Assembly (NCBI RefSeq): GCF_007994075.1
Contig: NZ_VIWU01000001.1
Coordinates: forward strand, 7,812,001-7,876,000
Direction of reading: 5' to 3'
DNA length: 64,000 nucleotides
Source of the DNA: Pseudonocardia hierapolitana
Lineage (GTDB): Bacteria > Actinomycetota > Actinomycetes > Mycobacteriales > Pseudonocardiaceae
A program made the position numbers and the translations under genes. This document shows, piece after piece, positions 1 through 8,603 of this stretch. The notes under the pieces were generated by a model, which saw only the letters and a list, made by a program, of their open reading frames with translations, was not told the origin of the DNA and did not search any database. How positions within the stretch are numbered: the stretch's first letter is position 1; each line of letters begins with the position of its first letter.

Positions 1-267
1 CGCGGGGTACTGGCCGACGAGGCCGATCCGCCTGCGCACGTCCGCGGCCTTGGTGGTCACGTCCAAGCCGTCGATGGTGGCGCGCCCGCCGTCGGCGCGC
101 AGCAGGGTGGCGAGGATGCGGACGGCCGTGGTCTTGCCCGCCCCGTTCGGTCCGAGCAGTCCGTGCACCGTTCCTGCCGGCACGGACAGGTCGAACCCGT
201 CGAGCGCGTGCCTGTCGGATCCCGGGTAGCGCTTGCTGAGCGCCTCGGCGCTCACAGCGGCAACCAT
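1..267 (-). CDS. ABC transporter ATP-binding protein, N-terminal part
   Basis: This is the start of an ABC ATPase that runs off the left edge of the window; only about 89 residues are visible. A Walker A motif (GPNGAGKT) sits near residue 42, followed by the Q-loop region (IGLVGQYPA). The protein would power export or import with a membrane partner outside the window, and the family resembles daunorubicin/multidrug-resistance type exporters. The ATG at 267-265 is preceded by GGGAGGG, a good ribosome site. It follows the PadR gene on the same strand after 96 bases that hold two related dyads, so PadR control is likely. The transported substrate cannot be inferred. Confidence 0.9.
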   Translation of the reverse strand, partial: MVAAVSAEALSKRYPGSDRHALDGFDLSVPAGTVHGLLGPNGAGKTTAVRILATLLRADGGRATIDGLDVTTKAADVRRRIGLVGQYPA

Positions 268-281
268 GTCCCTCCCGATAC

Positions 282-341
282 TCAAGTTTGAACCCCCGGT
301 CGTCGAGGATGCCCGACGAGGGAGGGGGTATGCAAACTTGA
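282..341. promoter_or_regulatory. Two copies of a TCAA-N2-TTGA dyad, putative PadR operator
   Basis: TCAAGTTTGA (282-291) and the near-inverse GCAAACTTGA (332-341) lie just upstream of the ABC gene and downstream of padR. Each half is itself a dyad. The location suggests a repressor site for the ABC gene. It does not match the classical PadR ATGT-N8-ACAT consensus, so the link to PadR rests on position only. Confidence 0.4.
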
Positions 342-363
342 ATCGCCCGGAACCGGGCGGGCG

Positions 364-966
364 TTACACGTCCCGTGGCGGATACGGCGGGAACTTCAGG
401 GCCTCCCAGCTGCCCGGCTTGCCCGGCGACCGGGGCTCGCCCGCCATCGGGTACGCGCCGCCCTCCAGCCGCTCGATGAGGCCGCGCGTCCACTCGGCGC
501 CGCCCGCGGCCTGGTGCTCCCACAACCCGAAGAGCTCGCGGACGTGCGGTGGCTCCACCAGTGCGTCGACCTGGGCACGCGCCTTGTCTCGCTGCGCCTC
601 GAGCGCGTCGAGCCGCTGCTTCAGCAGCGCGATCGCCTCCTCGCGGGGCAGCGAGGGCAGCATCGCGAGCGCCGCGCCGAGGAAGTCGGGGCGGGGCTGC
701 GGGCGGCGCAGCGCGTCGCGCAGCAGCTTCACGTACTCGGCCTCACCGCGCTCGGTGATCTCGTACTCGGTGCGCCCCGCGACGTCGTTGTGATCGAGCA
801 GGAGCCCGCGCTCGGTGAGCGTGTGCAGCGCGTGGTAGATCGAGCCCCACTTCACGTTGGCCCACTCGTCGGCGCCCCACGCCAGCAGGTCGTTGCCGAT
901 CCGGTAGCCGTGGGCGCGCCCGTACCCGCGAACGACCCCCAGGACCAGCAATCGCGTCGCCGTCAT
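364..966 (-). CDS. PadR family transcriptional regulator
   Basis: A 200-residue PadR-type winged-helix regulator. The N-terminal domain (residues 1-85, with YRIGNDLLAWGADEWANVKWGS and YHALHTLTERG) is the DNA-binding wing, and the C-terminal half (about 100-180, rich in Arg and Glu) is the coiled-coil dimer region. The ATG at 966 starts the conserved TRLLVLGVV helix; the longer open frame upstream has no family similarity. PadR proteins usually repress a neighbouring efflux gene, and the next gene downstream is an ABC ATPase, which fits a drug-sensing regulator and exporter pair. Confidence 0.9.
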   Translation of the reverse strand: MTATRLLVLGVVRGYGRAHGYRIGNDLLAWGADEWANVKWGSIYHALHTLTERGLLLDHNDVAGRTEYEITERGEAEYVKLLRDALRRPQPRPDFLGAALAMLPSLPREEAIALLKQRLDALEAQRDKARAQVDALVEPPHVRELFGLWEHQAAGGAEWTRGLIERLEGGAYPMAGEPRSPGKPGSWEALKFPPYPPRDV

Positions 967-1088
967 CGACGCGAAGCCTAAGGCACCCGATCGGTTGTAC
1001 CGCGCGACGTCACGGGCAACGTGTCCTCCCACTGCGCGTCTGACCAGGTGGAGCGGCGCGGGGAGCGCCGCCGAGAATGGGGGACCAC

Positions 1089-1727
1089 ATGATCCGGACC
1101 GGGATCGGGGCACCGCGTGCCCTCGCACCTGTGCTGGTCGTCGCTGTGCTGGTCGCTGTGCTGATCGGTGTGACGGCGTGCGCGGGAGCCCAGCCCACAC
1201 CGACGCCCGCCGTGCCGCCACCGCCCGCGAGCACCGCGCCCACGGCGACTCCGGCGCCCGCGGGGACGCGCGCGATCAAGCCCGCCGAGCAGACGGACGA
1301 CGCCGCCCTGACCCGCTGCACCACCGGGGAACTCTCGGTTTCACTCGGGGACGGTGGGGCCGCGGCCGGTTCGGTGTACCGACCGCTGATCTTCACCAAC
1401 ACCGGGTCGCACACGTGCGAGCTGCGCGGTTTCCCCGGCGTCTCCTATATCGCGGGCGAGGACGGCCACCAGGTCGGGCCCGCCGCGGCCATGTCGGGGG
1501 AGCGCGGCGGCCAGGTGCCCATCCCCCCGGGCGGCACGGTGCGGGCGCAGCTCCAGCTCGTCAACGTGCAGAACTTCGATCCCGCCGACTGCCACCCCGT
1601 GCCGGTCGGCGGCCTGCGCGTCTACCCGCCGGGCGACACGGCGTCCCTCTTCGTGCAGATGGACGGGACGGGGTGCAGCACGGCGCCCCCGGGCAACCAG
1701 CTGTCGATCGGGACGATCACGCCCTGA
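1089..1727 (+). CDS. DUF4232 lipoprotein
   Basis: A 212-residue exported protein. An N-terminal hydrophobic stretch ends in a lipobox (VTAC, Cys near residue 31), so it is likely anchored to the outer face of the membrane. A Pro/Thr/Ala-rich linker follows, then a DUF4232 domain (from about residue 80) with the typical TNTGSHTCELRGFPGVSY region and paired cysteines. No function is known for the family. An in-frame ATG lies 12 bases upstream, but the GGGGGACC just before 1089 favours this start. The 3' end overlaps the convergent LLM gene by 11 bases. Confidence 0.8.
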   Translation: MIRTGIGAPRALAPVLVVAVLVAVLIGVTACAGAQPTPTPAVPPPPASTAPTATPAPAGTRAIKPAEQTDDAALTRCTTGELSVSLGDGGAAAGSVYRPLIFTNTGSHTCELRGFPGVSYIAGEDGHQVGPAAAMSGERGGQVPIPPGGTVRAQLQLVNVQNFDPADCHPVPVGGLRVYPPGDTASLFVQMDGTGCSTAPPGNQLSIGTITP

Positions 1728-2622
1728 GGGAGCGCGCGAGCTCACCGAAGAACTCGATCGTGCGTTCCTGCTCCGCAGGCGGACCCAAGGGGCAGACCTG
1801 CAACTCCGTGGCGCCGGCGTCGGCGAACCGCCGCACGGCCTTCTCCAGCTCCGCCTCGTTCCCCGCGAGGATCGTGTCCTCGGGGCCGGCGAGGCCCGCC
1901 TGGTCGAGCGAGCGGCGATAGCTCGGCAGGTCGCCCGCCATGCCGAAGCCCTGCGCGACGTGCGCTCGTGCGGCGTCCGGGTCGTCGGTGAGCGTGGCGA
2001 TCAGACCGACCACGATCTGCGAGTCCGGTCGACCCGCCGCGGCCGTGAGCACCGCAGGCACCACGTTCTCGGCGACGCTGCGCGCGTCGGTCCACGTCGT
2101 GATCACCCCGTCGGCTCGCTCCCCCGCGAGCCGCAGCAGACGGGGGCCGTGAGCGGCGATCAGCAGCGGCGGCGGGGGCGTGGCGGGGACGGTCAACCGG
2201 CCTGCCGCGGTGACCGTCTCGCCGCGCACGTCGACCGCATCGCCCCGGAGGGCGGGGGAGAGGACGTCCGCGTACTCCTCGACGTGCTGTCCCGGCCGCT
2301 GCCAGCGATAGCCGAACCGGCCCTCGACGATCGGCTGGTGGCTCGGCCCGATCCCGAGCGTGAACCTGCCCTGCACGGCGGCCTGCACGGTGAGCGCCTC
2401 GGCGGCGAGCGTGAGCGGATGCCGCGACCAGGTCACCACGACGGCGGTGCCCAGCCCGATCCGCGGAGCGCGGTCGCCGATCGCGGCGATCATCGTGAGC
2501 GGGTCCCACCCGAGCCGCTGCCCGAACCACGCGCGAGCGAAGCCTCGGCGTTCCGCGTCCACGACGGCGTCGACCACCGCGGGCAGCGGCTTCTCGTCGT
2601 CGATCCACATCCCGATCTGCAT
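1717..2622 (-). CDS. LLM-class F420-dependent oxidoreductase
   Basis: A 301-residue luciferase-like TIM-barrel oxidoreductase (bacterial luciferase fold), expected to use F420 or FMN. Family hallmarks are GLGTAVVVTWSRHPLTLAAEA (about residues 56-76), FTLGIGPSH and the C-terminal GATELQVCPLG. The substrate is unknown. ATG at 2622 gives the typical MQIGMWIDD opening; the open frame extends nine codons further upstream without similarity. It is divergent from the LysR gene at 2718 with a 95-bp shared promoter region, so LysR control is plausible. Confidence 0.88.
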   Translation of the reverse strand: MQIGMWIDDEKPLPAVVDAVVDAERRGFARAWFGQRLGWDPLTMIAAIGDRAPRIGLGTAVVVTWSRHPLTLAAEALTVQAAVQGRFTLGIGPSHQPIVEGRFGYRWQRPGQHVEEYADVLSPALRGDAVDVRGETVTAAGRLTVPATPPPPLLIAAHGPRLLRLAGERADGVITTWTDARSVAENVVPAVLTAAAGRPDSQIVVGLIATLTDDPDAARAHVAQGFGMAGDLPSYRRSLDQAGLAGPEDTILAGNEAELEKAVRRFADAGATELQVCPLGPPAEQERTIEFFGELARSLRA

Positions 2623-2717
2623 GCCACCAGTCAATCCCCCCGCCGCCACGTGATCAACGAGCAGGACACCTGCGCAGCGATAAGGGCGCGTGATGGATCT
2701 GGTGGTAGAGAGAGGAG

Positions 2718-3581
2718 GTGGAGGTTCGCCAGCTGCGCTACTTCGTGGCCGTCGCCGAGGAGCTGCACTTCGGACGGGCCGCCGAACGGCTCCACGTGGC
2801 GCAACCCGCCGTGAGCCAGCAGGTCGGCCGGCTCGAGCGCGAGCTGGGCGTGCGGCTGCTGGAACGGACGTCCCGGCGCGTCGCGCTCACCAGCGACGGC
2901 ATGCGGCTGCTCGACGAGGCGCGCGCCGCACTCTCGGCGGTGGACCGGGTGCGCGCGGTCGCGGCCGACCTCTCCGCCGGACGCTCCGGCGTACTGCGGG
3001 TCGGCACCACGCCAGGGGTGGGACCGCGCCTGTCGCGCGCCGCCGCGAAGCTGCGTGCGAACGTGCCCGACCTCGCGCTCACCCTCGTGGACGGCACGGT
3101 CGCCGCACACACCGCGGCCCTGCGTGCGGGCGCCCTGGACATCGCGCTGGTGCGCGGCGCGGTCGCGGCGCCGGACCTCCAGGCGCGGGAGGTGTGGCGC
3201 GATGCGCTGCAGGTGATGCTCCCGGCCGCGCATCCGGCGGCCGCCGGTGAGACCCTGCCGGTCACCGCGCTCGCCGGCCTCATCGTGCGACTGCCCGACC
3301 GCACGAGCGACCCCGCCCTGCTCGACGCCCTCCAGGCCGCATGCGGCGCCGCCGGCATCGTGCCGGCCACCGGCCGGCCGGTCCGTTCCCTCGAGGACGC
3401 GGCGGTCGAGATCGGGATGAGCAGCCGCGACGCCACGGTGGTCTGCGGCTGCGGCGGCGAGCCGCTGCCGGGGGTCGCCGTCCGGCCGCTGACCCCGCTG
3501 GTGGAGGTGCCCGGCATGCTGCTCACGGCGTCGCGCACGACCCCCGCCTGCCTGGACGCTCTCGCCGCAGCCCTTGCATGA
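2718..3581 (+). CDS. LysR family transcriptional regulator
   Basis: A 287-residue LysR regulator. The winged helix-turn-helix is at residues 1-60 (LRYFVAVAEELHFGRAAERLHVAQPAVSQQVGRLE), followed by a linker helix and a substrate-binding domain. The GTG start follows GAGGAGG. It is divergent from the F420-type oxidoreductase and overlaps, or nearly abuts, the alpha/beta hydrolase downstream, so either could be a target. The effector is unknown. Confidence 0.9.
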   Translation: MEVRQLRYFVAVAEELHFGRAAERLHVAQPAVSQQVGRLERELGVRLLERTSRRVALTSDGMRLLDEARAALSAVDRVRAVAADLSAGRSGVLRVGTTPGVGPRLSRAAAKLRANVPDLALTLVDGTVAAHTAALRAGALDIALVRGAVAAPDLQAREVWRDALQVMLPAAHPAAAGETLPVTALAGLIVRLPDRTSDPALLDALQAACGAAGIVPATGRPVRSLEDAAVEIGMSSRDATVVCGCGGEPLPGVAVRPLTPLVEVPGMLLTASRTTPACLDALAAALA

Positions 3582-3589
3582 TCCCCCGC

Positions 3590-3595
3590 TACGGT
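3590..3595 (+). promoter_or_regulatory. Leaderless -10 hexamer TACGGT
   Basis: TACGGT ends 6 bases before the ATG at 3602, placing the transcription start on or next to the start codon. It supports 3602 over the in-frame ATG at 3578. Confidence 0.5.
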
Positions 3596-3601
3596 GACCC
3601 G

Positions 3602-4426
3602 ATGGTGATCACGCGGGACCTGCGACTGCCGGACGGACGCGACCTGCGGATCCACGACACCGGCGACGGCGGCACCGCGCTCGTCTGGCACCACGGCACA
3701 CCGCAGACCGGCGCCCTGTACGAGCCGCTGCTCGGGCTGGCCCGGGAACGGGGGATCCGGCTCGTGTCCTACGCCCGCCCGGGGTACGGCGGATCCACCC
3801 CGCAGCCGGGCCGCGCGGTCGGGTCCGCCGGCCCCGACATGGCGCAGGCGGCCGACGTGCTCGGCATCGAGCGGTTCGCCGTGATGGGTTCGTCCAGCGG
3901 CGGCTCGCACGCGCTCGCGTGCGCCGCGCTGCTGCCCGACCGCGTGACCGCGGTGGTCGGTTTCGCCGCGATCGCCCCCTTCGACGGCGACGACAGCTGG
4001 TTCGACGGCATGGTGGACGACAGCGCACTCCGCGCCGCCACGGCGGGCCGGGACGCCCGCATGCGCCACGCCGAGCAGAGCGAGTTCGACCCCGCCACCT
4101 TCACCGACGCCGACTTCGCGGCACTGGCGGGCACGTGGGCGGCGATGGGCGTCGACGCCGGCACCGCCGACCGCGCCGGACCCGACGGGCAGGTGGACGA
4201 CGACGTCGCACTCGTGAACCCGTGGGGCGCAGACCTGGCCGCGGTGGACGCGGCGGTCCTGCTGGTACAGGGCGAGCAGGACCGGGTGGCGCCCCTGACG
4301 CACGCGCTGCAGCTGACGCGCGAGCTTCCGCAGTCGGAGCTGTGGCTGCGCCCTGACGACGGGCACATCTCGGTGCTCGACGCCTGCCCTCAGGCCATGG
4401 ACTGGCTGCTGCAGGTGACCCGGTGA
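3602..4426 (+). CDS. Alpha/beta hydrolase
   Basis: A 274-residue alpha/beta hydrolase. The oxyanion-side HHGTPQTG motif is near residue 38, the nucleophile elbow is GSSSGG (about residue 100), the acid is in GEQDRVAP and the final His is in DDGHISVL. The substrate is unknown. An alternative ATG at 3578 overlaps the LysR stop (ATGA), which would give translational coupling; 3602 was preferred because TACGGT sits 6 bases upstream. It is probably co-regulated with the LysR gene. Confidence 0.87.
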   Translation: MVITRDLRLPDGRDLRIHDTGDGGTALVWHHGTPQTGALYEPLLGLARERGIRLVSYARPGYGGSTPQPGRAVGSAGPDMAQAADVLGIERFAVMGSSSGGSHALACAALLPDRVTAVVGFAAIAPFDGDDSWFDGMVDDSALRAATAGRDARMRHAEQSEFDPATFTDADFAALAGTWAAMGVDAGTADRAGPDGQVDDDVALVNPWGADLAAVDAAVLLVQGEQDRVAPLTHALQLTRELPQSELWLRPDDGHISVLDACPQAMDWLLQVTR

Positions 4427-4438
4427 CCCACTGGCTCG

Positions 4439-5446
4439 CTAGGCCGCGACCGGCTGGCCGTCCCGGTCGAGCCGCAGCGGCAAGTCCCACATCGGGAACA
4501 GCGTGTCGACGTCGAGGAACGACGTGTAGCCCGAGATGCGGCCGTCCCTGATCGCGAGCACCTGCAGCGCCCAGGCGTAGTAGCCGTCACCCTCGGGGTT
4601 GGGTCGCCACTGCGCGAAGCCCTGCATGCCGTTGGCCGTGATCGGCTGCAGCTTCGAGCCCCGGCACGGTGCGCCCGGGCCGACCCACCACTTCTGGATC
4701 TCCTCGACGCCCTGCAGCCAGATGTCGAAGGGCGGCATGTTGAGGATGGCGTCTTCGTGCAGGAGGTGGACCAGCGCCCCGACGTCGTAGCGCTCGAACG
4801 CGTCGGCGTAGCGGGCGAGCAGCTCCTGGTGATCGGCGTCGAGGTCGCCGTCGAGGGCGGCGCCGTTGGCCGGCTGGGCGAGCTCCTGCTCGGCGAGCGT
4901 GGCACGGGCGCGCTGCAGCGCGCTGTTGACCGACGCCACCGTGGTGCCGAGCAGCTCGGCCACCTCGGACGCCTTCCACTGCAGCACCTCGCGCAGGATC
5001 AGCACCGCTCGCTGGCGGGCGGGCAGGTGCTGCAGGGCGGCCACGAACGCGAGGCGCACCGACTCCTTGGCCACCGCGAGCTCCGCGGGGTCGGATGCGG
5101 TGGGCAGCACCCGTGAGTCGGGGATCGGCTCCAGCCAGGAGATCTCCGGCTTGGGGGTGGGCCTCGGCCCGTCGGCCGAGGCGGCCTCGCCGAAGTCCAT
5201 CGGCGTGGCCCGGCGCTGGCGGCTGTCGAGCATCGTCAGGCAGACGTTTGTGGCGATCTTGTACAGCCACGAGCGCACCGACGAGCGGCCCTCGAACCGG
5301 TCATAGGAGCGCCACGCCCGGACCATGGTGTCCTGCACCGCGTCCTCGGCGTCGGCCGACGAGCCGAGCATCCGATAGCAGTAGGCCGTGAGCTCCACGC
5401 GGTACTGCTCCCACGTGTCGGGCGGCGCATCGGCGGTGACGGTCAT
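4439..5446 (-). CDS. ECF sigma factor with SnoaL-like C-terminal domain (SigG type)
   Basis: A 335-residue RNA polymerase sigma factor. Region 2 (about residues 15-85, YCYRMLGSSADAEDAVQDTMVRAW and SWLYKIATNVCL) and region 4 (about 135-190, LPARQRAVLILREVLQWKASEVAELL) are clear. From about residue 215 a SnoaL-like NTF2-fold domain follows (LLARYADAFERYDVGALVHLLHEDA). Such tails are known in SigG/SigJ-like ECF factors and are thought to replace a separate anti-sigma factor. No anti-sigma gene is adjacent, which agrees. A ribosome site (GAGAGGGGAAG) precedes ATG 5446. Confidence 0.9.
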   Translation of the reverse strand: MTVTADAPPDTWEQYRVELTAYCYRMLGSSADAEDAVQDTMVRAWRSYDRFEGRSSVRSWLYKIATNVCLTMLDSRQRRATPMDFGEAASADGPRPTPKPEISWLEPIPDSRVLPTASDPAELAVAKESVRLAFVAALQHLPARQRAVLILREVLQWKASEVAELLGTTVASVNSALQRARATLAEQELAQPANGAALDGDLDADHQELLARYADAFERYDVGALVHLLHEDAILNMPPFDIWLQGVEEIQKWWVGPGAPCRGSKLQPITANGMQGFAQWRPNPEGDGYYAWALQVLAIRDGRISGYTSFLDVDTLFPMWDLPLRLDRDGQPVAA

Positions 5447-5531
5447 GGCTTCCCCTCTCTCGCGCGAGGAAGCCTAGAGCCGGGGGCCGACAAAACCGAG
5501 CGAGGAGCGGAAGCTGACGAGAATTCCGCGG

Positions 5532-6737
5532 TCAGACCGGGCGCCTGCGCACCTGCTTGTCCCGGCCGGCGAGCATCCCGGCAGTGCCCTGCACCGCCAG
5601 CAGCGCGATCAGCAGCAGGAGCGGGACGGTCCACCCGCCGGTGACGTCGCGCAGTGCGCCCACCGCGAACGGCCCGGCCGCCGCGAGGACGTAACCCACG
5701 CTCTGCGACATCCCGGACAGCTGGGCCGCGTGCATCGCGTCCGGCGCACGCACCGCGACGAGGGTGAGCGCGAGGCCGAGCGCCGCGCTCTGCGCGGCAC
5801 CCAGGAGGATCACGGCCACCGGCTCGACGCCGAGCGGCGCGACGACGCCCACCAACCCGACCGCGGCCACGGTCGTGATGCCGAACGCGAGCCCGCGCTG
5901 GCGGCGTCCTCGCATGGCGAGCACCGGGGCCATGGTGGCGCCGGCGATGCCGGCCACGGTCGACAGCGAGAGCAACCAGCCCGCCACCACGGGGTCGTAG
6001 CCCCGCTCGACGAGCATCGCCGGCAGCCAGGCCGTCACCGCGAAGTAGCCGAGCGACTGCAGCCCCATGTAGATGGTGACCTGCCAGGCGATCGCGTCGC
6101 GCCAGAGCCCGCCGACCCGCTGGCTGCTCAGGCGGGCGGGTCGCCCGGCCCGGCGCACGTGCGGCAGCCAGCACAGCAGCGCGACCAGCGCGAACAGGGC
6201 CCAGATCGCCAGCGCGCCGTTCCAGCCGAGCCCGGCCGCCTGCGCCACCGGCATCGTGACGCCCGCCGCGAGGGCGCCGCCACCGGCGATCGCCATCGTG
6301 TAGAGGCCGGTCATCATCCCCGTGCGGTGGGCGAAGTCGCGCTTGATCAGGCTGGGGAGCAGGACGTTGCCGATGGCGATCGCCGAGCCGAGGAGCACGG
6401 TGCCTGCGTACAGCGCCGCGAGCGGCCCGCTGGAGCGCACCAGGAAGCCGACGATCAGCAGCCCCAGCGCCGTCAGCAGGGCGCGTTCGATGCCGATCCG
6501 CCGGGCCAGCGGTGGGGCCAGCGGCGCGATCAGGCCGAAACACAGCACCGGCAGCGCGGTGAGGATCCCGGCGGCGGTGGCGGAGAGCCGCTCCTCCGCC
6601 TGGATCTGGGAGAGCATCGGCGCCACCCCGACGACTGCGGGCCGCAGGTTCGCTGCGACCAGCACGATCGCCACGCCGATCCACCAGGCCGCCGCGGGTA
6701 CCGGCCGTGCGGGCCGCGCCGCGGCGTTGACGCTCAC
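5532..6737 (-). CDS. MFS transporter, CynX/NimT family
   Basis: A 401-residue major facilitator with about 12 hydrophobic segments. The opening (NLRPAVVGVAPMLSQI) is typical of the cyanate/nitroimidazole (CynX/NimT) subfamily. The GTG start at 6737 overlaps the stop of the GntR gene by four bases (GTGA), so translation is probably coupled and the regulator controls this exporter. The transported compound is unknown. The long open frame upstream of 6737 is only the GntR gene read out of frame. Confidence 0.88.
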   Translation of the reverse strand: MSVNAAARPARPVPAAAWWIGVAIVLVAANLRPAVVGVAPMLSQIQAEERLSATAAGILTALPVLCFGLIAPLAPPLARRIGIERALLTALGLLIVGFLVRSSGPLAALYAGTVLLGSAIAIGNVLLPSLIKRDFAHRTGMMTGLYTMAIAGGGALAAGVTMPVAQAAGLGWNGALAIWALFALVALLCWLPHVRRAGRPARLSSQRVGGLWRDAIAWQVTIYMGLQSLGYFAVTAWLPAMLVERGYDPVVAGWLLSLSTVAGIAGATMAPVLAMRGRRQRGLAFGITTVAAVGLVGVVAPLGVEPVAVILLGAAQSAALGLALTLVAVRAPDAMHAAQLSGMSQSVGYVLAAAGPFAVGALRDVTGGWTVPLLLLIALLAVQGTAGMLAGRDKQVRRRPV

Positions 6738-7426
6738 GAACGCACCGCGCTGCGGTTCACGATCGCCCGCGCGGCGTCGAGGTAGCGCTCGGCGGCTGCT
6801 CTCGCCGCGTCGGGGTCGCCCGCGGCGATCGCCGCGGCGAGCTCTTCGTGGCCGGGGAAGGCCCCGGGGTCGTCGTCGTGCTCGTCGATCTCGCTGACGG
6901 TGCGCTGCACCGCCTCGGTGAGGCCTGCGTACAGGTCGATGAGCACCGGGTTGCCCGTGGCCGCGACGACCGCCTCGTGGAAGGCGACGTCGGCCGCGAC
7001 GAAGCCGGCCCGGTCGGGCTGGTCGCACGCGGCGCGGCGGGCCTCGACCGCCGCCCGGATCGCGGCGATGTCGGCGTCGGTGCGGTTCAGCGCGGCCGCG
7101 ACGGCGGCATCCCGCTCGAGGCTCGTGCGCACGGCCAGCACGTGCTCCACCGTGGTGCGCCGCGCCCGCCGCATCAGCGCGGCCCCGAGGTCGCTGGTGG
7201 CGCGCACGTACGTGCCGTCGCCGCGGCGTGGCTCCAGCACGCCGGCGTGCTCGAGGGCACGCACGGCCTCCCGGACCGTGTTGCGCCCCACGCCCAGAGC
7301 GGCGACGAGCTCCGGCTCGGGCGGGATCTTCGCGCCGACCGGCCACTCCCCGGACGCGATGAGCGCCTCGAACTGGGCCACCACCCCGTCGCACAAGCGG
7401 CCTGGCCGCACTGCCGTCAGTCCCAC
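6734..7426 (-). CDS. GntR/FadR-type transcriptional regulator
   Basis: A 230-residue regulator. The winged helix is at residues 10-75 (IPPEPELVAALGVGRNTVREAVRALEHAGVLEPRRGDGTYV), followed by an all-helical FCD ligand domain with the expected metal-binding histidines (about residues 145-210, FHEAVV and GHEEL). The GTG start has TAGGTT six bases upstream, so the message is likely leaderless. It is the first gene of a two-gene unit with the MFS transporter and is divergent from the gene at 7475. Confidence 0.9.
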   Translation of the reverse strand: MGLTAVRPGRLCDGVVAQFEALIASGEWPVGAKIPPEPELVAALGVGRNTVREAVRALEHAGVLEPRRGDGTYVRATSDLGAALMRRARRTTVEHVLAVRTSLERDAAVAAALNRTDADIAAIRAAVEARRAACDQPDRAGFVAADVAFHEAVVAATGNPVLIDLYAGLTEAVQRTVSEIDEHDDDPGAFPGHEELAAAIAAGDPDAARAAAERYLDAARAIVNRSAVRS

Positions 7427-7427
7427 C

Positions 7428-7452
7428 CAAACAACCTAACATCCCATGTTTG
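7428..7452. promoter_or_regulatory. GntR operator candidate with nested dyads
   Basis: CAAACA (7428-7433) and TGTTTG (7447-7452) form an inverted repeat with 13 bases between arms. Inside it lies the perfect dyad AACAT-CCC-ATGTT (7438-7450). The site covers the -10 of the GntR gene, so autorepression is likely, with possible control of the divergent gene. Confidence 0.55.
7433..7438 (-). promoter_or_regulatory. Leaderless -10 hexamer TAGGTT for the GntR gene
   Basis: On the minus strand TAGGTT ends six bases before the GTG at 7426. Confidence 0.55.
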
Positions 7453-7461
7453 ATCGCCCCG

Positions 7462-7467
7462 TAGCGT
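7462..7467 (+). promoter_or_regulatory. Leaderless -10 hexamer TAGCGT
   Basis: TAGCGT ends seven bases before the GTG at 7475, so the message probably starts at the start codon. Confidence 0.55.
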
Positions 7468-7474
7468 CATCGCC

Positions 7475-8092
7475 GTGGCCGTCATCCACCGCGCGCAGAT
7501 CACCCCGACCAAGGCCGAGCTCATCGCGGGCTGGCTCCCGTCGCAGACCTGGTCGGGCGGCGCTGCGGCGCCCCTCGAACTGCTCGGCGCGTACCGGTTC
7601 GACGACCCGGCGGGGGAGGTGGGGATCGAGACCCACCTGGTCCGGACCGGGGAGGGAGTGGTGCTCCAGGTGCCGCTGACCTACCGCGGCGCCCCGCTCG
7701 AGGGCGCCGAACGCCACCTCGTCGGCACCATGGAGCACAGCCACCTCGGGCGCCGCTGGGTCTACGACGGCTGCGGCGACCCGGTGTACGCCGCGGTCCT
7801 GACGGCGACCATCCGCACCGGCGGCCGGGAGGCCGAGCAGTGGGTCGAGGCCGACGGTGCCCCCGTGCGGCGCGAGTCGACCGCCCGCGTGGCCGGTTCC
7901 GGTACACCCGGCGCGGAGCCGCCCGCGGTCGCCGCCGTCGCACCGATCGACGGCCCGGCGACCACCGACGTGGGCGGGCTCGTCGTGCTGCGCGTCATCG
8001 GGCAGGCGACGAGCCCCGACGGAGCCGAGACGCTCACCGGGACCTGGCCCGGCCGCGACGAGCCTGCGCTACTGGCGTACCTGCCCCGCTGA
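7475..8092 (+). CDS. Maltokinase N-terminal cap-like / CG0192-type protein
   Basis: A 205-residue soluble protein. The opening (AVIHRAQITPTKAELIAGWLPSQ) and the middle (GTMEHSHLGRRWVYDGCGDPVYAAVL) resemble the cap domain found at the N-terminus of actinobacterial maltokinases and in stand-alone CG0192-type proteins. No kinase domain follows. The role is unknown. The GTG start is leaderless (TAGCGT, 7 bases). The 3' end overlaps the convergent MarR gene by 24 bases. Confidence 0.75.
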   Translation: MAVIHRAQITPTKAELIAGWLPSQTWSGGAAAPLELLGAYRFDDPAGEVGIETHLVRTGEGVVLQVPLTYRGAPLEGAERHLVGTMEHSHLGRRWVYDGCGDPVYAAVLTATIRTGGREAEQWVEADGAPVRRESTARVAGSGTPGAEPPAVAAVAPIDGPATTDVGGLVVLRVIGQATSPDGAETLTGTWPGRDEPALLAYLPR

Positions 8093-8566
8093 CGCGGCTC
8101 GATCCCGGGTCGGGATGGTTTGGCGGATCGCCTCGAGATCGGCGCGCAGCCGGCGAACGCGGTCGGCGCCGAGGATCTCCCCGACCTCGAGCTCGAGGTC
8201 GGGGACCAGATCCTGAGCGGTGGCGATCACGTCGTGACCGCGCTCGGTGGGGACGACGAGCTTGGCGCGCCGGTCGCTCGGGTCGGGCACGCGCCGGACG
8301 TACCCGTGCGTCTCGAGGTGCCTCACCAGCTCGGCCATCGCCTGCTTGGTCATCTGCGCCCGCTCGGCGAGCACGCTCACCGTCGTGCCGGTGTCGTCGA
8401 GGTACTGGAAGACCGCACCGTGCGCCGGCCGCACCTCGCCGTGCCCGCTCTCCACGAGCCGGGCGAGGACGCGGTCGTTGAGCGCCACGAACGCTTCGCG
8501 CATGAGGACCGCGAGGTTCGCGGGTCGCTCCTGCCCGCCCAGGCTGGGCAGCCGACGCCTTGACAT
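8069..8566 (-). CDS. MarR family transcriptional regulator
   Basis: A 165-residue MarR regulator with the winged helix at about residues 45-110 (VSVLAERAQMTKQAMAELVRHLETHGYVRRVPDPSDRRAKLV). ATG 8566 has GGAGG seven bases upstream; a TTG at 8572 is also in frame but less likely. It is divergent from the cupin gene, and a TGTCCAT dyad lies between them, so the cupin gene is the likely target. Confidence 0.9.
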   Translation of the reverse strand: MSRRRLPSLGGQERPANLAVLMREAFVALNDRVLARLVESGHGEVRPAHGAVFQYLDDTGTTVSVLAERAQMTKQAMAELVRHLETHGYVRRVPDPSDRRAKLVVPTERGHDVIATAQDLVPDLELEVGEILGADRVRRLRADLEAIRQTIPTRDRAASAGQVRQ

Positions 8567-8578
8567 AGACAAGCCTCC

Positions 8579-8603
8579 TGTCCATCATCTGTGAACATGG
8601 ACA
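8579..8603. promoter_or_regulatory. MarR operator candidate TGTCCAT-N11-ATGGACA
   Basis: A perfect 7-bp inverted repeat (8579-8585 and 8597-8603) lies between the divergent MarR and cupin genes and covers the cupin start region. Its position and symmetry fit a MarR dimer site. Confidence 0.5.
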
